A stretch of DNA of 64,000 bases from an uncultured Planctomycetota bacterium (GTDB lineage: Bacteria; Planctomycetota; Phycisphaerae; UBA1845; Fen-1342): the NCBI GenBank assembly GCA_900696525.1, contig CAADGL010000011.1:248001-312000 (forward strand), given 5' to 3'. This document shows positions 44,124 through 52,015 of this stretch, piece by piece. The notes beneath the pieces were generated by a model, which had not been told where the DNA came from, ran no database searches, and saw only the letters and a list, made by a program, of their open reading frames with translations. A program made the translations under genes and the position numbers. Each line of letters begins with the position of its first letter. Position 1 is the stretch's first letter.

Positions 44124-44206
44124 GGCACGGGAGCGGGGGCGGGGCACACCCGGCCTCGTCGGACGATGCCGGCGTTGATGGAAAGCGGATTGCGCGGAGG
44201 TGTGCC

Positions 44207-45895
44207 ATGCGTACTGCCAGAGCCGCTACAAACGAGCCTCGCACGACAACCACGGCGCGGCTGCGCGGACAGCGCCTGCTCCGCGACGCGATCGCCAACA
44301 AGGGCGCGGCCTTCACGGCGGCCGAGCGCGATGCGCTGGGGCTGCGCGGCCTGCTGCCGCCGGGGATGTTGACGATCCAGCAGCAGGTGGCGCTGGAGCT
44401 CGAGCACATCCGCGCCAAGCCGGACGATCTGGAGAAGCTGATCGGGCTGGCGGCGCTCCAGGGTCGCAACGAGACGCTGTTCTACCGCGTTTTGATCGAG
44501 AACTTGCCGGAGCTGATGCCGATCGTCTATACGCCGACCGTCGGCCTGGCCTGCCAGCGCTACAGCCACATCTTCCGCGAGCCGCGCGGGCTGTGGCTCA
44601 CGCCCGAGGACAAGGACCGGCTGGCGGACGTGCTGAGAAACGCGCCGCACACGGACGTGCGGCTGATCGTGGTGACGGACAACGAGCGCATCCTTGGGCT
44701 TGGGGACCAGGGTGCGGGCGGCATGGGCATCCCGGTCGGCAAGATCGCGCTGTACTGCGCCGGAGCGGGTCTGCACCCGACCATGACGTTGCCGATCAGC
44801 CTGGACGTCGGCACTGACAACGCTGAGCTGCTCAACGACCCCTACTACCTCGGCTACCGCCAGCGCCGCCTGCGCGGCACCGCCTACGACGAGTTCATCG
44901 AGGCGTTCGTCGAAGCCGTCAAGGCGGTCTTCCCGCGGGCCGTGCTGCAATGGGAAGACTTTCACAAGAACACCGCCTTTCGGCTGCTCGACCGCTATTG
45001 CCGGCGCATCCCGTCCTTCAACGACGACATCCAGGGGACGGCGGCGGTGACGCTCGCCGGCCTGATGTCCGCCATGCGCATCAAGGACGAGCGGCTGAGC
45101 GGGCAGCGCATCCTGTACTACGGGGCGGGGGCGGCGGCGATCGGGATCGCGCGCCTGGTGGCCACCGCCATGGCCGAGGAGGGAGCGGCGAGCGAGGCGG
45201 TGCGGCGGGCGCAGGTGTTCGTAGACAGCCGCGGGCTGCTGCACGAGGGGCGCGAGATCCCCGATCCGCAGAAGCGGCCCTTTGCGCTGAGCGAGCGCGA
45301 CCGCGAGGCGCTGGGGTTCCGCGGCGGCGGGCCGTGGGGCCTGGCTGAGGCCGTCGAGACCTTCAAGCCCACGGTGCTGATCGGTGTGGCCGCGCAGCCG
45401 GGCAGCTTCGACGAGAAGCTGATCCGCACGATGGCGCGGCACGTGGAGCGCCCGATCATCTTCCCGCTCAGCAACCCGACGTCGAAGTCGGAGTGCACGC
45501 CCGCGCAGGCCATCGCCTGGACCGGCGGCCGCGCCCTCATGGCCACGGGCAGTCCGTTCGCGCCGGTCGAGCACGCGGGCCGCACGCACACCGTCGGCCA
45601 GGGCAACAACGTGTTCATCTTCCCGGGCGTCGGACTGGGGGCGATCCTGGCGGAGGCGCACGAGATCAACGAACGCATGTTCCTGGCCGCGGCGCGCACC
45701 CTCGCCGGCTGCGTCAGCCGCGAGCGCCTCGCCGCCGGCGCGCTCTACCCGCATCAGAGCGAGCTGCGCGAGGCCAGTTGTCGCGTGGCCTGCGCCGTGA
45801 TCGACGAAGCATGCCGCCAGAACGTCGGGCGCATGTTCTGCGGCGAGGAAATCGAGCCGGCGGTGCGCGCCGCGATGTGGTACCCGGACTACTGA
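44207..45895 (+). CDS. maeA: NAD-dependent malic enzyme
   Basis: A 562-aa enzyme oxidising malate to pyruvate and CO2. The family motifs are [20 protein letters not shown], the catalytic-region [20 protein letters not shown], the metal/Lys segment [20 protein letters not shown] with [18 protein letters not shown], and the NAD site [34 protein letters not shown] and [15 protein letters not shown]-like sequence close the domain. The length matches the long E. coli MaeA form. The start is the ATG at 44207 with CGGAGG 6 bases upstream. It is probably its own unit. Confidence 0.96.
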   Translation: MRTARAATNEPRTTTTARLRGQRLLRDAIANKGAAFTAAERDALGLRGLLPPGMLTIQQQVALELEHIRAKPDDLEKLIGLAALQGRNETLFYRVLIENLPELMPIVYTPTVGLACQRYSHIFREPRGLWLTPEDKDRLADVLRNAPHTDVRLIVVTDNERILGLGDQGAGGMGIPVGKIALYCAGAGLHPTMTLPISLDVGTDNAELLNDPYYLGYRQRRLRGTAYDEFIEAFVEAVKAVFPRAVLQWEDFHKNTAFRLLDRYCRRIPSFNDDIQGTAAVTLAGLMSAMRIKDERLSGQRILYYGAGAAAIGIARLVATAMAEEGAASEAVRRAQVFVDSRGLLHEGREIPDPQKRPFALSERDREALGFRGGGPWGLAEAVETFKPTVLIGVAAQPGSFDEKLIRTMARHVERPIIFPLSNPTSKSECTPAQAIAWTGGRALMATGSPFAPVEHAGRTHTVGQGNNVFIFPGVGLGAILAEAHEINERMFLAAARTLAGCVSRERLAAGALYPHQSELREASCRVACAVIDEACRQNVGRMFCGEEIEPAVRAAMWYPDY

Positions 45896-45974
45896 GCGCG
45901 GTCGGCGCGGGCTTCAATATCCCGCCCCGCGGACGCCGATAACACCCGCGGACCTTCAGCGCCGCGGGACCCGG

Positions 45975-47702
45975 ATGAGCCTCGCCTTCCAACGCAAGAT
46001 CGTCAACGCCGCCGCCCTGGCGCAGATGCTGCGCGAGCAGCGCGCCGCCGGGCGCAAGGTCGTGCAGTGTCACGGCTGCTTCGACATCGTGCATCCGGGC
46101 CACCTGCGCTACCTGCAAAGCGCCCGCCGCCTCGGCGACCTGCTGGTCGTGTCCCTCACCGGCGACGCGAACGTTTCCAAGGGCCCCGATCGACCATACA
46201 TCCCGCAGGACCTGCGGGCTGAGAACCTGGCGGCCCTTGAATTCGTCGACTGGGTGGTGATCGACCCCAACCCCACCGCTGCCGACCTCATCGCCCTCCT
46301 GCGCCCCGACGTCTACGTCAAAGGACGCGAGTACGCCTCCAGCGCCGACCCGCGATTCCTGCGCGAACGCGAGCTCGTCGAAAGCTACGGCGGCCGGGTG
46401 GTGTTTCACTCCGGCGAGGTGGTCTTCAGCTCGACGCGGCTCATCGAGGGCCTCCGCGACGAGAACCGCCTCGAGGCCTGGCGGCTGCACGCGTTCTGCC
46501 GCCGCTGCGACATCAACCCCGCCGCCGTCGATTCCGTGCTCGAGCGCTTCTGCGAGGCGCCCGTGCTCGTCGTCGGCGACGTGATCCGCGAGCGCTACGT
46601 CTCCTGCGACACGAGCAATACGGCGGATGACGCCCCGATGCTGGCGCTGCAAAGCATCGGGGAGATGAGCTTCTGGGGCGGGGCGGCGGCCGTGGCGCTG
46701 CAACTCCAGGCGCTCGGCGCCGCGCCGTTCCTGCTGGCCGGCGTCGGCACGGACGGCGCTTCGCAAGCGCTGCGGCGGTTGTGCGAGCAGCAGCGGATCG
46801 CCTGCCACCTGCCCGTGACGCGCCGCCGGCTCGTGGCGGTCGACACGTTTCTCTCCGACGACACGAAGGTGCTGCGTCTGAGCGACGGCGGGGCTTCGCC
46901 GGTGGAAAGCCGGGCCGAGACCGAGGCCTTCGGCGCGGTAGCCGAGCCGCTGCGGCGCGCGCGGCTCGTGCTCTGGTGCGATCACGGGTACGGCGCCGTG
47001 TCGCCCGGGCTGCTCTGGGCGGTGAACTCCTGCGCACAGCGCGGCGGCGCGATCATCGCGGGCCACGCGCCCGGACCGCGAGGCGACCTGGCCCGCCTGC
47101 GCGGCGCGCACCTGCTGGCCATGACCGAGCGCAAGCTGCGCACCGCGATGAACGACCTCGAATCCGGCCTCTCTTCCGTCGCCTGGCAATTGCTCAACCA
47201 GACCGGCGGCCGTATGGCGCTCGTCTCCATGCGCAAGCGCGGCCTGATCGGCTTCGACGGCCGTCCCGCCGGCGCTCCCGCGCCATCCGGCGACGACGCG
47301 GAGACGGGCGCGCGTTTCACCCCGGACCGGTTGCGCACGGAGTTCGTCGAGTCCCTGGCCCGCGTGCAGGCCGACATGCTCGGCGCCGACGAGACGATTC
47401 TCGCGGTCGCCGGCCTGGCGCTCGCGGTCGGGGCGTCGCTGCCGCTGGCGATGTACCTGGCCGCGAACGCCGAGGCCCTGGCCGTCGAGCAGACCGGCCG
47501 CGCGACCGTGGCGCTCGAACAGCTCCGCCAGCGGCTCTTTCAGCGCGCCGAGCTGACCGCCGACAGCCGCTTTGTCCCGGAGCCGCGCTCGCCGGCCGCG
47601 ACTCGCATGGCGACGGCCTCCGCGCTCCAGGCGCCGCACATCGTGCCGGCGGGCGCGGCGGACGCGGCAATCGCGTGCCGGGCGACGGAAGCGGCCCTGT
47701 GA
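45975..47702 (+). CDS. HldE-like bifunctional protein, domains in reversed order
   Basis: A 575-aa protein. Residues about 25-165 are a cytidylyltransferase/adenylyltransferase with QCHGCFDIVHPGHLRYLQSA (HxGH site), then VKGREYASS and STRLIEGLRDENRLEAW. From about 190 to 540 a PfkB-type sugar kinase domain follows (VLVVGDVIRERYV; SFWGGAAAVALQL; FLLAGVGTDGASQALRRLCE; later DMLGADETILAVAGLALAVG). E. coli HldE has the kinase first. The product probably makes ADP-heptose for lipopolysaccharide. The C-terminus is an Ala-rich tail. The kinase GAGD-type catalytic motif is degenerate (ADETILAV), so kinase activity is uncertain. A 4-bp overlap couples it to the next gene. Confidence 0.8.
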   Translation: MSLAFQRKIVNAAALAQMLREQRAAGRKVVQCHGCFDIVHPGHLRYLQSARRLGDLLVVSLTGDANVSKGPDRPYIPQDLRAENLAALEFVDWVVIDPNPTAADLIALLRPDVYVKGREYASSADPRFLRERELVESYGGRVVFHSGEVVFSSTRLIEGLRDENRLEAWRLHAFCRRCDINPAAVDSVLERFCEAPVLVVGDVIRERYVSCDTSNTADDAPMLALQSIGEMSFWGGAAAVALQLQALGAAPFLLAGVGTDGASQALRRLCEQQRIACHLPVTRRRLVAVDTFLSDDTKVLRLSDGGASPVESRAETEAFGAVAEPLRRARLVLWCDHGYGAVSPGLLWAVNSCAQRGGAIIAGHAPGPRGDLARLRGAHLLAMTERKLRTAMNDLESGLSSVAWQLLNQTGGRMALVSMRKRGLIGFDGRPAGAPAPSGDDAETGARFTPDRLRTEFVESLARVQADMLGADETILAVAGLALAVGASLPLAMYLAANAEALAVEQTGRATVALEQLRQRLFQRAELTADSRFVPEPRSPAATRMATASALQAPHIVPAGAADAAIACRATEAAL

Positions 47703-48907
47703 ACGGCGCGCCTTCCCTCAGCGTCGTGCTCGCCACGCACAATCGCCGCGACGTCGTGCTTGCCACGCTCAACCGGCTGCGCGTGCCCGGTGTGCTGCCC
47801 GCGGCGCACGAGATCATCGTCGTGGACAACGCCTCGGCCGACGGCACGGCCGCCGCCCTGGCGCGGCACGACGTCCGCGCGATCCTGCTTCGGCGGAATC
47901 GCGGGGCCTGCGCCCGCGAGTACGGCCTGCGCTCCGCACGCGCGCCGCTCATCCTCATGCTCGACGACGATTCCTTCCCGCGGCCCGGGTGCGTCGAGCG
48001 CATGGCCGAGCACTTCACGCGCCATCCGCGCCTCGCCGCCGCCAGCTTCCTCGCGCACCTCCCCGACGGCTCGCAGGAATGCAGCGCCCTGCCGCACGTG
48101 TTCATCGGCTGCGGCGTCGGGCTGCGCACCGCGGCGCTGCGGGCCTGCGGCGGGCTCGACCTCTCGTTCTTCATGGCGGCGGAGGAGTACGACCTGAGCT
48201 TCAAGCTGCTGGCGGGCGGCTGGGGCGTCGAGACGTTCGACGACCTGCACGTCGAGCATCTGAAGTCGCCGGCCGGCCGCCGCTCCGACCGAATCGCCTG
48301 CTACGACATCCGCAACAACCTGCGTGTGGTCGCCCGCTACCTTGGCGGCGAGCACGCGGCCGCCTACCGCCACGACTGGATGCTGCGATATCGCTGGCTC
48401 GCCGAGCGGCACGGGCACGAGACCGCCAACGCCCGCGGTGAGCGCGCCGGGCGCTTCCGGGCGCTGATCGACTCCTGCACGCGCCAGCGCCGCCTGCCGC
48501 CGTGGGCGCTCGAAGGCGTATTCGGCTGGTCGGCGATCGAACGCCGCCTGCGGGCGCTGGCGGAGAGCGGCGCGCGGCGGATCGTGCTGGCGGACTGGGG
48601 CAAGAACGTGTACGCGTTCGTGCGCGGGGCGCGGGCTGCGGGCCTGGAGATCTGCGCCATCGCGGACGACCGCTTCGCGGCGCCGGGGCGCTGCTACCGC
48701 GGCCTGCCGATCGTACAGGTCGACGAGGCGCTCGGCCTTGCGGTTCATGCCTGGGTCGTCAGCAACACCTCTTTTGTTCACGCCGACGTGACCGCGGCCG
48801 CCCTGCGGGCGCGCACTCCCCTGCCCGTTCTGAACTGGTACGGCCTGGCCCGGTCGGATAGCCTGTCGGCAGTGCGGCGAAGCGCCGCGCTGCACGCTCA
48901 TGGCTGA
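47699..48907 (+). CDS. Family 2 glycosyltransferase with extra Rossmann-like C-terminal domain
   Basis: A 402-aa protein starting at GTG 47699, overlapping the HldE-like stop by 4 bp (GTGA). Residues about 5-230 are a GT-A glycosyltransferase: LSVVLATHNRRDVVLATLNR, EIIVVDNASADGTAAALARH, the DxD-like LMLDDDSFPRP and FIGCGVGLRTAALRACGG. Residues about 290-375 (RRIVLADWGKNVYAFVRGAR, then ICAIADDRFAAPGRCYRGLP) look like a nucleotide-binding Rossmann domain of the kind found in PglD-N or methyltransferase-like modules. It probably adds a sugar to the lipopolysaccharide or another glycan together with the heptose enzyme. Confidence 0.82.
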   Translation: MNGAPSLSVVLATHNRRDVVLATLNRLRVPGVLPAAHEIIVVDNASADGTAAALARHDVRAILLRRNRGACAREYGLRSARAPLILMLDDDSFPRPGCVERMAEHFTRHPRLAAASFLAHLPDGSQECSALPHVFIGCGVGLRTAALRACGGLDLSFFMAAEEYDLSFKLLAGGWGVETFDDLHVEHLKSPAGRRSDRIACYDIRNNLRVVARYLGGEHAAAYRHDWMLRYRWLAERHGHETANARGERAGRFRALIDSCTRQRRLPPWALEGVFGWSAIERRLRALAESGARRIVLADWGKNVYAFVRGARAAGLEICAIADDRFAAPGRCYRGLPIVQVDEALGLAVHAWVVSNTSFVHADVTAAALRARTPLPVLNWYGLARSDSLSAVRRSAALHAHG

Positions 48908-49481
48908 CGCGCACCACACCCCGGATACGTCGCAAGGCGCCGCATCGCCCGCCGCTTCGCCGCCCCGCGCCGGGTCTCAGCCGTTCGCCGGGACTCAGCG
49001 GCCCGCCGCGTCATCAGACACGGCGATCGTGCTCTTCGACGGGGCCTGCAATCTCTGCGGCGGGTTCGTGCGCTTCATCATCCGCCGCGACCGGGCGGCG
49101 CGCTTCCGGTTCGCGCCGCTGCAATCCGCCGAGGCGCGCGACCTGCTCGCGGCGCACGAGCCGGGTCGGACCGCACGCGGCAACGTCACTGCAAAACCCA
49201 GCACCGCAGATCAGGACGCCGTCCCCGCCCGAATGCTCGACACGGTCGTGCTCTTGCAGGGCGGCCAGGTGCACGTGCGCAGCGGCGCGGCGCTGCGCAT
49301 CCTGCGGCGGCTCGGTTTCCCGTGGTCGATGCTGAGCATCCTGCTGGCCGTGCCGCGCCCGGTCCGCGATGCGATCTACGATTGGATCGCGCGGCGGCGC
49401 TACCGCTGGTTCGGCCGGCGTGACTCCTGCGCGGTCCCGCCGGCGTTGCGCAGCCGCTTCCTCGACCTTGGCGACGACTGA
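48900..49481 (+). CDS. DCC family thiol-disulfide oxidoreductase-like protein
   Basis: A 193-aa protein of the DUF393/DCC family. Residues 1-40 are a Pro/Ala/Ser-rich, probably disordered leader. The domain begins AIVLFDGACNLCGGFVRFII with the DxxCxxC motif, continues FRFAPLQSAEARDLLAAH and closes with YRWFGRRDSCAVPPALRS. The family is thioredoxin-like, with a still poorly known redox role. An insert of about 30 residues lies between the strands, containing VTAKPSTADQDAVPARMLDT. It overlaps the glycosyltransferase stop by 8 bp. Confidence 0.87.
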   Translation: MADAHHTPDTSQGAASPAASPPRAGSQPFAGTQRPAASSDTAIVLFDGACNLCGGFVRFIIRRDRAARFRFAPLQSAEARDLLAAHEPGRTARGNVTAKPSTADQDAVPARMLDTVVLLQGGQVHVRSGAALRILRRLGFPWSMLSILLAVPRPVRDAIYDWIARRRYRWFGRRDSCAVPPALRSRFLDLGDD

Positions 49482-49603
49482 ACTTCGACCGACATCGGCA
49501 GCGGACGTGAGCATTCCGGTCGAGAGTCTCCCCGCCTGGTCCGGCGCGGGGGGCCGGGCTGCGCGGAATGTCTGGAGAATGCCCCGGCCGCGGGAGTATC
49601 GGC

Positions 49604-50158
49604 CTAGTCGAACAGGAAGATCGCGGCCGCCACGACGCAGGTCCAGAGGCCGTTCTTGTCTCCCTCGGCCGTCTGCACGACGTGGCGGGTGTGCACGATC
49701 TGGCCGCTCATGCGGTAGATTTCGCGGCGCTTGTCGTAGTCGGCGTCGGCATCGAACTCGACTCCGACGGTGGAGGCGAGCATGCTGGCGGCCATGTCCT
49801 CGACAAAGTCGCCGACCTTGCGCTCAGTCATTCCGAAGCCGTGGTGCTCGGAGATGTAGCCGTAGTGGGCGTCGCCGGCGGGAAGGGCGAGGCCGATGCC
49901 GGCGGAGATGAGGCGGTTGGGCTCGTTGGTGCGCTCCTCGGCCATGACGCAGAAGGTGATCTGGCCGGGGATGAGCTCCCTGAGTCCAAGGCGCGGCGAG
50001 ACGATCTTGCAGCGCTGAGGGAATATGCTCGAGACGCGCACCAGGTTGCACTGCGCAATGCCCGCGTCGCGCAGGGCGACCTCGAAGGATTGCAGGTTGT
50101 TACGGTGCTTGCCCATGCCGCGCGTGAAGAACATGCGCGAGGGGACCATTCCAGCCAT
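49604..50158 (-). CDS. Pyruvoyl-dependent arginine decarboxylase
   Basis: A 184-aa pro-enzyme converting arginine to agmatine, the first step of a polyamine route. Self-cleavage should occur between the two serines of NLVRVSSIFPQRCKIV (about residues 39-54), leaving a pyruvoyl group on the new N-terminus. The remaining family signature is ITFCVMAEERTNEPNRLISA followed by GIGLALP, and a C-terminal GVEFDADADYDKRREIYRMS. The start is the ATG at 50158, with GGGGGA upstream. The family is best known in archaea and Chlamydia and is common in PVC bacteria. An extended -10 promoter is visible. No agmatine-using gene is adjacent. Confidence 0.93.
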   Translation of the reverse strand: MAGMVPSRMFFTRGMGKHRNNLQSFEVALRDAGIAQCNLVRVSSIFPQRCKIVSPRLGLRELIPGQITFCVMAEERTNEPNRLISAGIGLALPAGDAHYGYISEHHGFGMTERKVGDFVEDMAASMLASTVGVEFDADADYDKRREIYRMSGQIVHTRHVVQTAEGDKNGLWTCVVAAAIFLFD

Positions 50159-50264
50159 CAAGCATCCCCCTTTCCGCGGACGACCGTCCGTCGAAGGAGC
50201 CAGTTCACTTCATACCCGCGATCAGATTGACAAGCCACGCCAGGCGCCGATTGCGAAGGGGCGG

Positions 50265-50293
50265 ATTATAGCACCTGCAAGGTTCGCAACAAC
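50265..50293 (-). promoter_or_regulatory. Extended -10 promoter for the arginine decarboxylase
   Basis: On the minus strand, TGC directly before a perfect TATAAT (50270-50265) gives an extended -10. A weak -35 TTGTTG (50293-50288) sits 17 bases upstream. The transcript would have a leader of about 100 bases before the ATG at 50158. Confidence 0.6.
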
Positions 50294-50457
50294 CGCCGCC
50301 GCTGATTTCGCCACGGCCGCCGGTCGCGCTGGCCGAACCGCCCGCCGAATTGGATAGTGGGTGTGGGGAGCCTTGGGCGAGCGGCCCGCCGGGGTCGCTC
50401 ACGACGGCGAGCGGGCACGAACGCCGGTCCGCCGTGTCTCCGGGGGAGAAGGACGCG

Positions 50458-50501
50458 CATGACGAGCCGGTGCGCCCCGCGCGGGGAGCCGGCTCGTCAT
50501 G
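50458..50501. other. Perfect 13-bp hairpin between divergent genes
   Basis: CATGACGAGCCGG (50458-50470) pairs perfectly with CCGGCTCGTCATG (50489-50501). The 18-base loop holds a second palindrome, CCCCGCGCGGGG (50475-50486). It lies in the 405-bp gap between the decarboxylase (minus) and the methyltransferase (plus), about 63 bases before the latter's GTG. It could be an operator, an attenuator or a terminator of an antisense transcript. The rest of this gap shows no gene apart from the promoters listed. Confidence 0.5.
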
Positions 50502-50527
50502 ACTTTCGCGGCTCGGGCCGCTTGTCG

Positions 50528-50556
50528 TTCGCGAGCCGGCTGCGCCGGGTTAACAT
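50528..50556 (+). promoter_or_regulatory. Candidate promoter placing the methyltransferase start at +1
   Basis: TTCGCG (50528-50533), 17 bases, TAACAT (50551-50556). Transcription would start around 50562-50564, that is at the GTG at 50564, which again suggests a leaderless mRNA. The -35 is weak. Confidence 0.35.
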
Positions 50557-50563
50557 CCCCCGT

Positions 50564-51463
50564 GTGCCGACGCGCCTGGGCCAGCTCGAAGGACGCGTCA
50601 CCGTCGCCGACGGCGCCTGGAGCACCGCGCTGCGCGAGCGCGGCATTCCCGCTGGGGTTCCTGCCGAAGTCGCCTGCCTGACACACCCGCAGGCCGTCGA
50701 GCAACTGGCGCGCGACTACGTCGCCGCCGGCGCCCGCGTCCTCACGACCAACACCTTCGCCGCGAACCGGCTCGCCTGGGCGCACTGGGGCCGCGACGAC
50801 TGGCGTCAGGTCAACGAAGCGGCCGTCGGCCTGGCGCGCCGCGCCGCCGGCAAGGGCGTGCTCGTCGCCGGCAGCATCGGCCCCAGCGGCAAGCTGGTCG
50901 CGGTCCGCGAGGCTCCCGAGTCGGAGCTGGCGGCAGCCTTCGCCGAGCAGGCCCGCACGCTCGAGGCCGGCGGAGCGGACCTGGTCGTCCTGGAGACGTT
51001 CACCGAGCTGGCCGAGGCGCGGCTGGCGCTGCGAGCCGTGCTCGAAGCCGTCGCCCTGCCCGTCGTCGTCTCGCTCTCGTTCAGCACCGGTCCGCAGCGG
51101 ACCCAGACGCTCATGGGCGCCGAGGCCGGCGCCTGCGCCGCGACCCTGGAGCAGGACGGCGCCGACGCAGCCGGCTGCAACTGCGGCGCGGGCATCGAGC
51201 ATGCCCTGCCCACCGTCGTCGCGCTGCGGGCCAACACGCGCCTGCCGCTGTGGGTCAAGCCCAGTGTCGGCCTGCCCGATCTCCACGCCGGCCGCGCCGT
51301 GTATTCGCAGACGCCCGATAGCTTCGCCGCTCATGCGCCCCGGCTGGTGGAGGCGGGCGCGAACGTGATCGGCGGGTGCTGCGGCGCGGGGCCCGATCAC
51401 ATCCGCCGCCTCGCCACGCTCGTTCAGCCCGAGCGGCGCCCGGCGTCGCGGGGCGGACGATAG
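50564..51463 (+). CDS. Homocysteine S-methyltransferase family protein
   Basis: A 299-aa zinc enzyme that methylates homocysteine, from betaine, S-methylmethionine or another donor. The family start is VTVADGAWSTALRERGIPAG. The zinc cysteines are in DAAGCNCGAGIEHALP and VIGGCCGAGPDHIRRL (the GCNCG and GGCCG motifs), and the barrel includes VLTTNTFAANR and DLVVLETFTELAEARLALRA. The length fits a single-domain enzyme (MmuM/BHMT-like), not full MetH. The start is GTG 50564; the frame is open 69 codons upstream but is Arg-rich leader containing the hairpin. It supports methionine regeneration for metK. Confidence 0.9.
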   Translation: MPTRLGQLEGRVTVADGAWSTALRERGIPAGVPAEVACLTHPQAVEQLARDYVAAGARVLTTNTFAANRLAWAHWGRDDWRQVNEAAVGLARRAAGKGVLVAGSIGPSGKLVAVREAPESELAAAFAEQARTLEAGGADLVVLETFTELAEARLALRAVLEAVALPVVVSLSFSTGPQRTQTLMGAEAGACAATLEQDGADAAGCNCGAGIEHALPTVVALRANTRLPLWVKPSVGLPDLHAGRAVYSQTPDSFAAHAPRLVEAGANVIGGCCGAGPDHIRRLATLVQPERRPASRGGR

Positions 51464-51711
51464 CGGTTCGCGGCGGCCCGCTCGCGGACAATCCTGCTCA
51501 ACCAAGGCCCGATAGCGACCACTCCGCACAACTGGCAAGCCGCGCCCTGTGCCGCGCGAGCGGTGCGCCGTCGCCGGTTTGTGGGGCGGCGCGGGGGGAC
51601 ATTTCGCATGCTTCCCACATGAAGTCGAAAGCGCCGGCGACGAGGGGTTTGTCGGCCGCGCTTCTCGGACGCCAGGGTGAGAAGCCGCAGATGCGATCGG
51701 AGGGGGCCAGG
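51464..51711. other. Intergenic region before the zinc-ribbon gene
   Basis: About 248 bases with no credible gene; GC-rich with a few short CG palindromes. A long open frame overlapping it on plus (from 51376) is a composition artefact: its first 110 codons are Arg/Ala/Pro rich and it ends in the real zinc-ribbon protein. Confidence 0.4.
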
Positions 51712-51924
51712 ATGACGGTCACAGAGAGCAACTCCGCCAGCCATTCGGTGACGATGATCTGCCCGAATCTGAACTGCGGGCGGACGGTCACGACGCCGAG
51801 CAGCAACCGCGGCCGCACGGCGCGCTGTCCGTACTGCAACGCGCTGTTCCGCGTCCCGCAGGAATCGAGCCACACCGGCGATGGGCACCGGTCGCCTGTG
51901 CCCGGCAAGGGCGGCGGGGCCTGA
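51712..51924 (+). CDS. Small zinc-ribbon protein
   Basis: A 70-aa protein with one zinc ribbon: MICPNLNCGRTVTTPSS, then TARCPYCNALFRVPQ, that is CxxxxC-x16-CxxC, like the MJ0042/FmdB-type ribbons common at the start of bacterial domains. The Ser/Thr/Gly-rich flanks are probably disordered. The start is the ATG at 51712 with a strong GGAGGGGG 6 bases upstream. It precedes the TPR gene by 91 bp. It may bind nucleic acid or protein; the function is unknown. Confidence 0.68.
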   Translation: MTVTESNSASHSVTMICPNLNCGRTVTTPSSNRGRTARCPYCNALFRVPQESSHTGDGHRSPVPGKGGGA

Positions 51925-52015
51925 TCCATCCGAGTGCGCGAGAGGGCGGCCGGTCGGCAAAGGACCGCGCCGCGGCGGCTGACAGTCAGACCGTGCGCCA
52001 GGGGGGGCGGGGGAC

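Noticed and set aside
50300-50563. SAH or cobalamin riboswitch before the methyltransferase
   Set aside because: No conserved core was found; the only strong structure is the simple 13-bp hairpin.
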